Source of the DNA: Psychrobacter sp. APC 3426 | Lineage (GTDB): Bacteria > Pseudomonadota > Gammaproteobacteria > Pseudomonadales > Moraxellaceae | Reading direction: 5' to 3' | Length of the DNA stretch: 52,107 nt | NCBI RefSeq assembly: GCF_030408035.1 | Contig: NZ_JASDCF010000023.1 | Location: forward strand, 1 to 52,107 | Shown here: piece by piece, positions 1 to 9,353 of the stretch | How positions within the stretch are numbered: position 1 is the first letter of the stretch | Layout of the letters: every line of letters starts with the position of its first letter | Made by a program: the position numbers and the translations under genes | The notes under the pieces: model-generated | The model's input: only the letters and a program-made list of their open reading frames with translations | Databases searched by the model: none | What the model was told of the DNA's origin: nothing

Positions 1-62
1 TTTAATGGGGGTTGCAGTTTGCTGAGTATGGCTTGTTTACGATCGTCACTATATCTTGGCAT
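1..62 (-). CDS. Transposase, 5' end only (partial)
   Basis: Twenty codons are visible from an ATG at 62 to the window edge, beginning MPRYSDDRKQAILSKL. This start resembles the N-terminus of helix-turn-helix transposase proteins (IS3-type OrfA) in Acinetobacter and Psychrobacter, which continue into an HTH with a TLYNWRK-like motif; that part is outside the window. The assignment rests on a short stretch and on recall of the family. It could equally be the remnant of a decayed element. Confidence 0.45.
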   Translation of the reverse strand, partial: MPRYSDDRKQAILSKLQPPL

Positions 63-120
63 GATTGGTCCTTGTGCCCCCCATTTGGATTAATATTTAG
101 GGGTGACAACTATCCTGCCA
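1..120 (-). mobile_element. Left-edge fragment of an insertion sequence
   Basis: A transposase start (see 1-62) is preceded on the minus strand by about 58 nt of non-coding sequence. That stretch appears to end at position 120 with TGGCAGGATAGTTGTCACC, read on the minus strand, which looks like an IS terminal repeat because it begins with TG. The other end lies outside the window, so the repeat cannot be paired and the boundary is tentative. Confidence 0.4.
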
Positions 121-194
121 TAGGGGGTTTATGCTAACTAGTACAGCTCTTAATACTCCATTTTATTCAAAATTGATATTAAATATCCATAAAA

Positions 195-752
195 CTACGG
201 AATATCTGAAATTAATTCTTCAACCCCTGCTCTTTCATGCGCTTTGAATGGGTAACGATCTGCCATTACAATCCAATTAGACTCTTCAAATTCCTTATTG
301 CTGCTTAGGCTATTTTTATCAGAAACAACTTCTATTAATAGCGTTTCTATCAATAGAATATCGATATCCATCGTAACTTTTTTTATTGGCGTCTGAGCTT
401 CTGTTAGACGCTGCCTATGACAGTCACCCTCAAGATCTTTAAAAACCTGCTGTAACTGTTGCAGTGTCATTGGCTCTCCCAAACGCAAATAAACGCACTG
501 ATTGGTATAATCGGGCTTTGGTTGCGCTTCGGTCGATGTAAAGTCAGGATTTTCAAATGCAGTAGATAACTGTATTCCCCCTAGCGCCGCTAGATCCTTT
601 CGGACAAGCGGCAGATAATGTTCAGCTTGATAATTACTGCCTAAAGCCAATAATACTGCCGTCACAGATTGTGTTTGCAACAGTTCAGGCGTCTGCTTTT
701 TTAGCGTTTCAAGACTCAAATCAGCCAAATTTTTATGCATATTATGCATCAT
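195..752 (-). CDS. folK: FolK-like hydroxymethyldihydropterin pyrophosphokinase, divergent
   Basis: Resembles HPPK, which transfers pyrophosphate from ATP to 6-hydroxymethyl-7,8-dihydropterin in folate synthesis. Visible family features are ALGSN (residues 36-40), PDYTNQCV (80-87, usual YxN), an Arg pair RQR (113-115) and the metal-binding MDIDI (128-132). The segment between the Arg pair and the two Asp residues is about three residues longer than in E. coli FolK, and its usual W-GPR motif is replaced by TPIKKV. The C-terminus lacks the usual PH...R.F...PL signature. At 185 residues it is longer than the E. coli enzyme (159), mainly from about 30 extra N-terminal residues. The gene overlaps folB by 11 bp, which supports a pterin role. 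It may be a weak, specialised or second HPPK. Confidence 0.65.
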   Translation of the reverse strand: MMHNMHKNLADLSLETLKKQTPELLQTQSVTAVLLALGSNYQAEHYLPLVRKDLAALGGIQLSTAFENPDFTSTEAQPKPDYTNQCVYLRLGEPMTLQQLQQVFKDLEGDCHRQRLTEAQTPIKKVTMDIDILLIETLLIEVVSDKNSLSSNKEFEESNWIVMADRYPFKAHERAGVEELISDIP

Positions 753-1152
753 CGTCCTTGCTTACAACTGGCTTATCTTCAATGGCCGTTGCATAACGCG
801 TGATCTGTACCCCAACCGCATCGGCCTGCTTGATAGCAGTGGGCTTAGCAATGCTTAAAGTGATTTTATGACAGCTATATTTGGCAAGCAACTTATCAGC
901 GATTTGCCCCGCTAAATGCTCTAGCAACTGCGCCTTAATAGCTTGACACCATTCGCTAACGTCATCGCAGACCGCTTTGTAATTCAGTGCATCGTTAACG
1001 TCATCAGAAGCAGCAGCGGCGCTAATATCTGTCTCAAGCGCTATATCAATTAGTAACGGCTGAGTGATAGCTCGCTCCCATTCGTAGATACCGATGACTG
1101 CTTCTACTGTTAAGCCTTTGACAAATACCACATCAGATTCGGTATGAAACAT
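742..1152 (-). CDS. folB: Dihydroneopterin aldolase
   Basis: FolB converts 7,8-dihydroneopterin to 6-hydroxymethyl-7,8-dihydropterin plus glycolaldehyde, the step before FolK, in the cytoplasm. The 136-residue protein matches the family throughout: VKGLTVEAVIGIYEWER near the N-terminus, DDVNDALNYKAV in the middle, LLEHLAGQIADKLL, and the C-terminal KPTAIKQADAVGVQI, which corresponds to the KPGAV...VGV segment carrying the catalytic Lys. The stop codon overlaps the start of the downstream folK-like gene, so the two are probably translationally coupled. A short polar tail follows the domain. Confidence 0.9.
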   Translation of the reverse strand: MFHTESDVVFVKGLTVEAVIGIYEWERAITQPLLIDIALETDISAAAASDDVNDALNYKAVCDDVSEWCQAIKAQLLEHLAGQIADKLLAKYSCHKITLSIAKPTAIKQADAVGVQITRYATAIEDKPVVSKDDDA

Positions 1153-1215
1153 AATTTCAGCCTTATTAATTAATTTTAAATCCAGATTTCTAGTACTAGC
1201 TTTGCAAACAAATGC

Positions 1216-2178
1216 TTATTTACTTTGCTGCAAAGCTTCTTTACGCAACCGCTCGGCCTTTAGCGCCTTACTAGGGCGATGACGCCACAAGTCAATGCTG
1301 AATAATAACAGACCGAGCCAAATCAAACCAAAGACGGCTAAACGGCTTAAGTCAAAAGGCTCTTTATAATAGAATACCGCCAAGAAGAAAATAAAGGTCG
1401 GCGTCAGATAATTCATAAAGCTTAAAATACTATAAGCAACCAGCTTAGTCGATCTATTAAATAGCAGTAACGGTATCAAAGTAATCGGACCTGCAATCAT
1501 GAGCAACCAAATATTTGAGGTAAACCAAAAACTCAGCTGGCTGCTGACCACATCCGCTTGCCAAAACCACCAAATAAAGATGGGTACGAGCATCGTGGTT
1601 TCAACGAACATTGCATCAACAGGAGTTAGTGGTGTTTGGCGCTGAATGGTGCCATAAGTACTAAAACTAAAGGCAAGAATGAGCGATAACCATGGCAGAC
1701 TACCCAACATGACTACCTGAATGACCACAGACAATAGCGCAAATCCAATCGCGACCCATTGTAGGGTGCGTAGACGCTCTTTGAACAAAATCATCGATAG
1801 TGCCACGCCAACTAACGGACCAATAAAGTACCCTAAGCTGGCCTCAAGGATTTGATCGTGATTGACCGCCCATACATACGTGAGCCAGTTGGTGGCAATA
1901 ATAATACCGGACAAAAAGGTCAAGGCTATCCACTTGGGGTTTTGTTTTAAAGTATCTATCCACTGCCAGCGCTTGGTCACGACCACGACGATGAGCAAAC
2001 AGGCAAACGTCCAAACAATACGATGACCGATAATTTCTGTCGCGTTATAAGCCGCTAACTGTTTAAAATATAAAGGAAATGCACCCCATATACAAAAAGC
2101 GATCAGCGCAGTGACGATACCACTTCTCGTAGTTTTGATTGGAACGACTGGTTTTTTGACAACATTTTGAGTGGTCAT
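1216..2178 (-). CDS. rarD: RarD-type EamA family transporter
   Basis: An inner-membrane protein of the drug/metabolite transporter superfamily with about ten hydrophobic helices and two EamA repeats. Characteristic RarD stretches are AFCIWGAFPLYFKQL near the N-terminus, EIIGHRIVWTF, ATNWLTYVWAVNHDQILEASLGYFI-like residues, and FMNYLTPTFIFFLAVFYYKEPF. Family length (about 300) fits. An upstream in-frame TTG at 2190 would add four residues, but ATG at 2178 is preferred. The N-terminal 20 residues and a basic C-terminal tail are cytoplasmic extensions. The substrate is unknown; the chloramphenicol-sensitivity phenotype that named the family need not apply here. Confidence 0.85.
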   Translation of the reverse strand: MTTQNVVKKPVVPIKTTRSGIVTALIAFCIWGAFPLYFKQLAAYNATEIIGHRIVWTFACLLIVVVVTKRWQWIDTLKQNPKWIALTFLSGIIIATNWLTYVWAVNHDQILEASLGYFIGPLVGVALSMILFKERLRTLQWVAIGFALLSVVIQVVMLGSLPWLSLILAFSFSTYGTIQRQTPLTPVDAMFVETTMLVPIFIWWFWQADVVSSQLSFWFTSNIWLLMIAGPITLIPLLLFNRSTKLVAYSILSFMNYLTPTFIFFLAVFYYKEPFDLSRLAVFGLIWLGLLLFSIDLWRHRPSKALKAERLRKEALQQSK

Positions 2179-2283
2179 AAGGCAAGACAACTTAAGTTAG
2201 AGCAAAGCGCGACCCTGACTATTTTGACAAATGGTAGAAGCGATAGACAGAAGCGCAGGGTTACTACATATAGGATATAAAGT

Positions 2284-2328
2284 AAAAAAGCAATGCGTTC
2301 ATACCCATTTAGGTATCAACACATTGCT
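2284..2328 (-). terminator. Rho-independent terminator after tyrA-aroA
   Basis: The arms at 2289-2305 and 2312-2328 pair at 15 of 17 positions around a six-base loop, and on the minus strand the stem is followed by a T run (GCTTTTTTA). It lies about 155 nt past the tyrA-aroA stop and ahead of the rarD coding region, so it separates the aromatic block from rarD. Confidence 0.7.
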
Positions 2329-2483
2329 AACGACAACAACATTTTTAAAATAACTTACAAGGATTAAAGATATTTCAAATTAACCCTCATTTAGGTTTGT
2401 TCTTAGCAGGTTTAATATTTTGCTATATCTAATCTCTACATACTTTTGATGATAGTAAAATCAAATATGAACTTTGGATACTA

Positions 2484-4793
2484 TTACGCATCGCCTTGAT
2501 TAACTTGGATAGACATGCCAATTTGATTAGCAAGTTCTGCAAATCCTGGGAAACTGGTATTGACCGTCTCAACGCCTTCGATGGTAATTTGCTTAGAGGC
2601 ACGTAAGCTTGCAACCGCAAAGCTCATGGCAATACGATGATCATGATGCGAGGTAATATGTCCGCCACCAAATACAGGTTGGTTGTTATTCACTTCACCA
2701 TTTTGACTTTGAATACCTTGCCCTTCAATGATCAGACCATCTTCAGTCACCGTACAATCAATGCCTAGCGTTTGTAGACCGTCTGCCATGACAGCAATAC
2801 GATCGGACTCTTTCACGCGCAACTCTTTCGCACCCGTTAGTACTGTACGACCTTGGGCACAGCTAGCAGCAATGAACAATACTGGGAATTCATCAATCGC
2901 TAATGGTACTAAATATTCTGGGATATCAATACCTTTTAGGCTTGAGCTACGAATAGTAATATCCGCCACTGGTTCGCCGCCCACATGGGTCTCATTGCTT
3001 AGGCTAATATCCGCTTGCATAAGTTTTAGAATATCGATGATACCGGTACGCGTCGGGTTAATACCGACTTGCGTAAGGGTCAGCTCACTACCTTGACTAA
3101 TCGCAGCAGCGACCATAAAGAATGCTGCCGATGAGATATCCGCAGGGACAGCAATATCACCGCCTGTCAGTGTACCACCACCTTCTACACTAATGCGATT
3201 GCCATCGACGATTACAGGATAACCAAAGGCTGACAGCATACGCTCGGTATGATCACGGCTAACCTCAGGTTGTATGACAGTCGTGGTGCCTTTTGCCCAC
3301 AGTCCAGCCAACAATAAGCAAGACTTAACCTGTGCAGAAGCGACTGGCATATCATACTCTGCCCCTTGCAGCGGCTTACCGACATTATCACGACCAGTGA
3401 TACTTAACGGCGCTGTGCCACTATGGCCGGTACTTTGAATAACAGCACCCATCTCGCGAAGAGGTGCTGCGACACGCTCCATTGGCCGCTTGTTTAGACT
3501 GGTATCGCCTGTTAACACACTATCAAATGACTGTGCCGCTAAAATACCGGCTAGCAGGCGCATACTGGTGCCTGAGTTGCCCATATATAATGGCGTTTTG
3601 CTTGGTTTTAGACCATTCATACCCACGCCATGAATAGTCAATTTACCTTTATCAGGGCCTTCAATGCTCACGCCCATATCACGAAACGCCTGCAAGGTAG
3701 CCAGCGCATCTTCCCCTTCCAAAAACCCAGTGACGTTGGTGACGCCAGTGGCTAGACTACCAAGCATGATGCTGCGATGCGAGATAGATTTATCACCAGG
3801 AATAGTAATGGTGCCAGAGACGGTGTTGCTAGGGGTAATATTATAAGAAGCTGACATGGCAGAAGTATCCGTATAAGGGGTGCTGGCTAACATATGGCCA
3901 AAATGTCGCCGTGCGGCTTGCGCGCGGCCCAAAAGTCCCATCAGGGCGGTTGAATCTTTATCAATAATAAGTTGGCGCATGGTCTGTAAATAAACACCAT
4001 ACTCATCAAGGGCGCTCACAATCGCGCTTTGATTGGCAAAAAATATATCATGCCACATTTTAGGGTCACTGGCAGCAATTCGGCTAAAGTCGCGGAAGCC
4101 ACCTGCAGCATAGCGAAACATATCTAAATTATCATCATGACTTGCCAGCTGTTCAACCAAATTAAATGCCAGCAGGTGCGGTAAATGACTGGTGTGCGCC
4201 AAGATAGCATCATGATGCTCAGCGTCCATTGACATGACAGTTGCACCTACCGCTTCCCATAATTGACGCAAATTAGCAATTGCAGAAGGATTGCTCGTTG
4301 GCAGCTCGCAAATGATAACACTATGATTGGCAAATAATGTGGCGCGCCTGGCATGATACCCTGAATTCTCAGCCCCAGCAATCGGATGCGCAGGTACAAA
4401 ACCTGTTGGTAATGTGGTAAACACGGCTTGTGCCGCCTCAATGATATTGACCTTGGTACTACAGACATCCGTGATCATACAATCTGTGGCAAGCTGTCCA
4501 TTATCCATTGCATTTTTAATATCGACAAACACGGCTTTCACCGCCTGTACCGGTACAGCGATGACAATCAAGTCACTGCCTGACACCACGTCACTTAACA
4601 CAGTGCCACCCGCATCTAACAAACCATGCTGAATGGCTTCGTCAATGCTTGGCAAGTGCCTATCGACAGCAACCAAGCGCTCACTTAAATGATTGTCTTT
4701 TATAGCTTGAGCAAGACTTGCGCCAATCAGCCCTAGACCGATGACACAAACCTGCTTAAATAACGGCGGCTGAGTATTAAAAGGGAGTTGCAT
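2484..4793 (-). CDS. tyrA-aroA: Bifunctional prephenate dehydrogenase / EPSP synthase
   Basis: A two-enzyme fusion of 769 residues. Residues 1-310 are a prephenate/arogenate dehydrogenase with the NAD-binding GLGLIGASL (about 19-27) and the HPIAGAENSGY active-site segment. From about residue 320 an EPSP synthase (AroA) begins, with PGDKSISHRS at about 332, GNSGTSMRLLAG, the RPMERV segment and LRVKESDRIAV. The fusion therefore carries the chorismate-pathway step joining shikimate-3-phosphate to PEP and the oxidative step from prephenate toward tyrosine. Such fusions are known in Pseudomonas, Acinetobacter and relatives. Both halves look intact. It lies downstream of hisC and pheA on the same strand with a 158-nt gap, so it may be co-transcribed or have its own promoter. 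Confidence 0.95.
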   Translation of the reverse strand: MQLPFNTQPPLFKQVCVIGLGLIGASLAQAIKDNHLSERLVAVDRHLPSIDEAIQHGLLDAGGTVLSDVVSGSDLIVIAVPVQAVKAVFVDIKNAMDNGQLATDCMITDVCSTKVNIIEAAQAVFTTLPTGFVPAHPIAGAENSGYHARRATLFANHSVIICELPTSNPSAIANLRQLWEAVGATVMSMDAEHHDAILAHTSHLPHLLAFNLVEQLASHDDNLDMFRYAAGGFRDFSRIAASDPKMWHDIFFANQSAIVSALDEYGVYLQTMRQLIIDKDSTALMGLLGRAQAARRHFGHMLASTPYTDTSAMSASYNITPSNTVSGTITIPGDKSISHRSIMLGSLATGVTNVTGFLEGEDALATLQAFRDMGVSIEGPDKGKLTIHGVGMNGLKPSKTPLYMGNSGTSMRLLAGILAAQSFDSVLTGDTSLNKRPMERVAAPLREMGAVIQSTGHSGTAPLSITGRDNVGKPLQGAEYDMPVASAQVKSCLLLAGLWAKGTTTVIQPEVSRDHTERMLSAFGYPVIVDGNRISVEGGGTLTGGDIAVPADISSAAFFMVAAAISQGSELTLTQVGINPTRTGIIDILKLMQADISLSNETHVGGEPVADITIRSSSLKGIDIPEYLVPLAIDEFPVLFIAASCAQGRTVLTGAKELRVKESDRIAVMADGLQTLGIDCTVTEDGLIIEGQGIQSQNGEVNNNQPVFGGGHITSHHDHRIAMSFAVASLRASKQITIEGVETVNTSFPGFAELANQIGMSIQVNQGDA

Positions 4794-4951
4794 AATATTC
4801 TTTTTATCTTTTGGCTGGCGACATATCTCGTTAAATGAACTAGCGTCAGATTGACTTCAGCATCACGAAAGCCAAGCTTATGTGTATGTTGTTAAGTGAC
4901 AGAATTAATCAAAATATATTTACTAATCGAAAAAATCTTACCAATTATTTA

Positions 4952-6094
4952 TTAATCTTCAGTCAAAATTGAGTGCAGCGTATCAATCAAACGAAGATTG
5001 TCCTCTGCCAGACCTACCGTAATACGTAGCCAGTTAGGTAAGCCATAGGCGGCTAATGGGCGGACTATCACACCTTGTTCTAGTAACGCTTGATGAATAG
5101 AAGCAGCGGTTATTGCTTCCATCTCAACTTCTATTTCCACCATGATAAAGTTGGCATGCGACTTAATAAAACCCAAACCTAACGCGTCGAATTGTTTTTC
5201 TAACCAGCGCATTTGCTCGTTATTGGTCAAGCGGACTTTTTCGATAAAGTCTTGGTCATTAAGTGCGGCGGCCGCAGCGGCCAATGCCACACGGCTGACG
5301 TTAAACGGCTGACGAATACGGTTGAGCAATGCTGCTACTGGTATTGAGCTGAGGGCATAGCCAACACGCAGACCTGCCAGTCCATAAGCTTTGGAAAAAG
5401 TGCGTACGATGACGACATTATCAAACTCATTAAGCAGCGCCCTATTATTACTCTCAGGACTATACTCGATATACGCCTCATCCAACACCACTAGCACTGA
5501 GCTTGGCACACTAGCGACAAACTCGCGAAGCTCTTTATGACCAAGCTGCGTGCCCGTTGGATTATTAGGATTGGCAATAAAAACAATCTTGGTATTCGGA
5601 TTATCTGTTACCGCTTTAGACATCGCCTTTAAATCGTGACCAAAACGCTGCGCTGGCACTTCTACCCCTGTTGCGCCTTGTATTTTCGCCAGCATCGAAT
5701 ACACCACAAAGGCGTACTCACTATAGACGATAGCATCATCACAACTCACAAAACCACGCGCCAATATATCCAATAAATCATTAGAGCCATTACCTAGAGT
5801 AATCTGCTCAACATCCACACTATTAAAATCAGCAAGCGCTTGTTTTAAATAATAACCGTTGCCATCAGGATAGCGTGCCAGTTGACCCAATTGCTCCGTA
5901 ATAGCCAAGGTTACTTGCGGCGAGCAACCTATCGGGTTTTCGTTACTGGCAAGCTTTACCACATCCGAGACACCATACTCGCGCGTCAACTCTTCTACCG
6001 GCTTGCCTGTTTGATACGGGGCTAGCTCTAAAATACTGTCGTAGGCAGGTACTAACGGTGAGACGTTTGCCCCTGACGATTGATTAGATTGCAT
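4952..6094 (-). CDS. hisC: Histidinol-phosphate / aromatic aminotransferase
   Basis: A PLP-dependent fold-type I aminotransferase of 380 residues. Visible motifs are KLASNENPIG near residue 50, NGSNDLLD, NPNNPTG, VLDEAYIEY, and RTFSKAYGLAGLRVGYA carrying the PLP-binding Lys. The C-terminal NFIMVE and RPLAAYGLPNWLRITVG are typical of HisC. Its place between pheA and tyrA-aroA matches the hisC2 position of the pheA-hisC2-tyrA/aroA supra-operon of pseudomonads, where such enzymes also transaminate phenylpyruvate and hydroxyphenylpyruvate. The aromatic role is inferred from context; histidinol-phosphate activity is the family default. Confidence 0.92.
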   Translation of the reverse strand: MQSNQSSGANVSPLVPAYDSILELAPYQTGKPVEELTREYGVSDVVKLASNENPIGCSPQVTLAITEQLGQLARYPDGNGYYLKQALADFNSVDVEQITLGNGSNDLLDILARGFVSCDDAIVYSEYAFVVYSMLAKIQGATGVEVPAQRFGHDLKAMSKAVTDNPNTKIVFIANPNNPTGTQLGHKELREFVASVPSSVLVVLDEAYIEYSPESNNRALLNEFDNVVIVRTFSKAYGLAGLRVGYALSSIPVAALLNRIRQPFNVSRVALAAAAAALNDQDFIEKVRLTNNEQMRWLEKQFDALGLGFIKSHANFIMVEIEVEMEAITAASIHQALLEQGVIVRPLAAYGLPNWLRITVGLAEDNLRLIDTLHSILTED

Positions 6095-6299
6095 GGTTTA
6101 TCCTTAGAGGTGATGACGCATCCATTAATGACTCATACCGGCACTCATTATGGTTTGGTAAAGCCGGCGTTGTGTCACTGTGTCATTGATTCAATATATA
6201 GCTGGTTCATCATAAAAAAGGGACAAGGCAACCAAATGTAGACATATAATTCATGCTGCAAGCAAGGTTAACGCTGCCACCCTTGTATTGTGGTTTTGG

Positions 6300-7481
6300 C
6301 TATAGCACTGCTTTTGGATACGAGCCTAATATGCGCACATCTTTTACCAACGGGCGGATATCGGCAATAGCCGCGCTGACGTTAGGATCATCGATATGAC
6401 CATTCATATCAATAAAGAATACATAAGCCCACTTATTAGGGCGTTCAGGACGCGTCTCGATACTGGTCATTGACACATTATGATAAGACAACGGCTTTAG
6501 AATTTCGATCAGCGCACCCGCTTTATCGTGAGCAGAGACAACGATAGAGGTTTTGTCTTGACCAGATGGCGCAATGGCTTCATGACCGATGATTAAGAAG
6601 CGTGTGGTATTACTTGGATTGTCTTCGATATTTGAATAGAGCTTATGTAAGTCATATTCAGCAGCAGCGACATCGCCAGCAATAGCCGCTGAATGCCATT
6701 CGTTTTTGAGACGGCGAGCGGCTTCACCATTACTCGATACTGCAACGCGCTCAACATTAGGGAAATTCACATCGAGCCAATGGCGGCATTGAGCCAATGA
6801 TTGCTGATGCGAATAAATACGACTTAAACTATCAACCTTGGTATGTTCAGCGACCAAGAAGTTTTGATGGATAGGCAGCTCGACTTCACCGATAATTTTT
6901 AAGGTAGAAGATAAAAAGCCATCTAAGGTGTGATTGACCACCCCTTCTGAGGAGTTTTCAACGGGTACCACACCATACATCGCCGTACCCGCTTCAACTT
7001 CACGGAACACATCGGTAATGGTGGTCATCGGCACGGTATCAGCAGCTTTACCAAAATGTTTGAGGGCCGCAGCGTGGGTAAAGGTACCAACGGGACCTAA
7101 AAAAGCAATACGTTGCGGTGCTTCTAAATCCAAACAGACCGACATAATTTCACGGAACAAACGCGCCATTTTTTCGTCAGCGATTGGACCAGTGTTGCGT
7201 TCCATGACTGCTTTTAGTACCTGAGCTTCACGCTCTGGACGATAAAATATAGGGTTATTATTCTCAGCAGTCGGATTATTAGCGATGTGACTTTTCTTTA
7301 CCACTGCCACTTGCTGAGCCAACTTAGCACGATTGTTAATTAACTCATGGATTTCGCGGTCAACTGCATCAATACTTGTGCGAATATTATCTAAAAATGC
7401 TTTTTCAGTTGCGGTATCGCTAGTGCCTGTCGTGGTTTGATTCAGATTATCCATCTTTTGCTCTGGTGACTGCTCACTCAT
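6300..7481 (-). CDS. pheA: Chorismate mutase / prephenate dehydratase (P-protein)
   Basis: A 393-residue bifunctional enzyme that makes prephenate from chorismate and then phenylpyruvate. An N-terminal extension of about 30 polar residues precedes a chorismate mutase AroQ domain (about 30-115; IRTSIDAVDREIHELINNRAKLAQ). Prephenate dehydratase follows (about 120-300; FLGPVGTFTHAAALKHFG, VPVENSSEGVVNHTLD, NTTRFLIIG), then a C-terminal ACT domain (about 305-385; DKAGALIEILKPL and ETRPERPNKW). The ACT domain implies feedback inhibition by phenylalanine. First gene of the aromatic block, with 205 nt before hisC. Confidence 0.95.
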   Translation of the reverse strand: MSEQSPEQKMDNLNQTTTGTSDTATEKAFLDNIRTSIDAVDREIHELINNRAKLAQQVAVVKKSHIANNPTAENNNPIFYRPEREAQVLKAVMERNTGPIADEKMARLFREIMSVCLDLEAPQRIAFLGPVGTFTHAAALKHFGKAADTVPMTTITDVFREVEAGTAMYGVVPVENSSEGVVNHTLDGFLSSTLKIIGEVELPIHQNFLVAEHTKVDSLSRIYSHQQSLAQCRHWLDVNFPNVERVAVSSNGEAARRLKNEWHSAAIAGDVAAAEYDLHKLYSNIEDNPSNTTRFLIIGHEAIAPSGQDKTSIVVSAHDKAGALIEILKPLSYHNVSMTSIETRPERPNKWAYVFFIDMNGHIDDPNVSAAIADIRPLVKDVRILGSYPKAVL

Positions 7482-8223
7482 TACCGCCCATCCTTTTTAA
7501 ATTTCATCACTGTTTAAATTTTTATAAATACTAGGTATTACTATGTTAATTTTAAATGCTTTGAAAACTCTTCAATAGTGACCTACGCAAACATCGCAGC
7601 CCCAAAAAACTGAAGGTATCTCAGTTACTGTCATTAAGTCGACCGTTGATAGTAATCAAAGGTTATGACAACTCATTACATTAGCAATAATCGTCATCGA
7701 CAAAATAGTCTATCAGAAATTTTGCGCCCTGCCAGCCTATACTATACTGTCATCTAATGATATGCATTCAGATATGCCACCCGCATCAATTGCATAGTAT
7801 AGCGGACAATCTATTGATCGGCTCTACTATAGCAAAAACTTTGCTCACTGCCCATTCGTAAATACTCGTAAACCCGCTCACAGCATAGTCGATTCAAAAT
7901 AGTCTTGATACAAGCTGAGCGATTCAAGTCGTACACTTTTTGCGGCAAAAAAATTCAGCGATATCACACGTATTTATTCAGTCAACTATAGCACAGTTAT
8001 TTTGCGGGAAAGCGAGGCAGGTTAAAACTATCAGGCTACATAGTCTCAAAACTATGTTACAGTTTAAAGCGAGTCACAAATAGCACTGTCTATAAAATGC
8101 TGATATTTAAAAAAGCCATCACCGATAAGATTTTTACCTACAACAAAGTTATAGTGTAAAAGCCATCCTGTAATTGGTGACATGTAATAATCGATATAAT
8201 AGAAATTGAAAAAAGGATATCTA
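7482..8223. other. Long divergent intergenic region, pheA / tal
   Basis: 742 bp between divergent start codons with no convincing ORF in any frame. It must contain both promoters. A nine-base inverted pair, CTATACTAT at 7737-7745 and ATAGTATAG at 7794-7802, is the only clear symmetry I see. The length is unusual for this compact genome and could host a small RNA, but I see no recognisable RNA family. Confidence 0.5.
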
Positions 8224-9165
8224 ATGAGCGCATTACAACAGCTTCGTACCATGACCACTATTGTCGCTGATACTGGCGACCTTGCCGCCATTGCGCGCTT
8301 AAAACCCATTGATGCAACCACCAACCCAAGCTTAATAACTAAGGCGCTCACACATCCTGACAATCAAGGTATGCTATCAGAAACAATGAGCCATCATAAC
8401 GGTGATATCGATGCTGTGATTGACGCACTCACCATTCAAGTTGGCTGTGATATTTTAGAGCTCATCGAAGGCCGAGTCTCTACCGAAGTCGATGCACGAT
8501 TGTCTTATGATACCCAGGCGACCATTGATAAAGCCATGGCGTTTATGGAATCTTATCAAAAAGCAGATGTCGACCCTGAACGTGTATTGATTAAGATGGC
8601 AGCGACTTGGCAAGGTATTGAGGCGGCGCGTTATCTTGAAACCCAGGGGATCCATTGTAATCTGACCTTACTGTTTGGACAGCATCAAGCCATTGCCTGT
8701 GCCGATGCAGGCGTGACACTCATATCGCCTTTTGTTGGACGCATTTTAGACTGGCAAAAACGCCAACAAAACCGACAAAACGTACCAGCCTCTGATGACA
8801 TGGGCGTGCAGTCAGTAAAACTCATTTATCAATATTACAAACAGCATGGCTATAAAACGCAAGTGATGGGTGCAAGCTTCCGCTCGACTGAGCAGATACT
8901 GGCATTGGCAGGTTGTGATCTCTTGACCATCGCCCCAAACCTCATCGACGAGCTAGCCACGATGGACATTGAAGTGACTCGTCAGCTCTCACCTAGCATG
9001 TCGATGGCATTAGATGACATGACTCGAGTCAGTCTGACACATGACGAGTTTAGTGCCGCTTATCAACAAGACACTGTCACTCAAGACCTGCTACCAAAGG
9101 GCATTGATGGCTTCATTACTGCTCGTGACGAGCTTGCTAAGACACTTGCTGCTATCCGTGAATAA
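8224..9165 (+). CDS. tal: Transaldolase
   Basis: Transfers dihydroxyacetone units between sugar phosphates in the non-oxidative pentose phosphate pathway, in the cytoplasm. The protein of 313 residues has the family signature DATTNPSLI (about 29-37), the Schiff-base lysine K124 in VLIKMAATWQGIEAA, NLTLLFGQHQAIACADAGVTLISPFVGRILDW and MGASFRSTEQI. The start at 8224 is chosen because AAAAAAGGAT lies just upstream; a longer reading would need a TTG at 8206. It is a transaldolase B-like (type 1) enzyme. It is transcribed alone, away from pheA; no strong terminator is visible before the next gene. Confidence 0.95.
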   Translation: MSALQQLRTMTTIVADTGDLAAIARLKPIDATTNPSLITKALTHPDNQGMLSETMSHHNGDIDAVIDALTIQVGCDILELIEGRVSTEVDARLSYDTQATIDKAMAFMESYQKADVDPERVLIKMAATWQGIEAARYLETQGIHCNLTLLFGQHQAIACADAGVTLISPFVGRILDWQKRQQNRQNVPASDDMGVQSVKLIYQYYKQHGYKTQVMGASFRSTEQILALAGCDLLTIAPNLIDELATMDIEVTRQLSPSMSMALDDMTRVSLTHDEFSAAYQQDTVTQDLLPKGIDGFITARDELAKTLAAIRE

Positions 9166-9353
9166 CGGTCCATATCATATCTGCCAATGCGATGAGCATA
9201 AATATTATTACTGTGAATATGAACGCCAGTTTAGTGAGTATCAGTAGTAGTACAGCAAGTATGAATAATAGACATCAGGTAAAAGATATTTGCCTGCTGA
9301 TGACAAGTTGGCTATTATGACCGACTTCAAATAACAAGAAGCAGGGCTTAAGT

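Noticed and set aside
2429..2620. 63-residue minus-strand ORF over the tyrA-aroA 3' end
   Set aside because: Lies mostly in another frame of the well-supported aroA coding region, with no recognisable product.
8206..8223. Longer transaldolase start
   Set aside because: The codon at 8206 is TTG, and the ribosome site AAAGGAT lies inside this stretch, placing the start at ATG 8224.
9278..9302. Possible terminator after tal (CATCAGG ... CCTGCTGATG)
   Set aside because: The stem needs a bulge and lacks a following T run, so it was not called.
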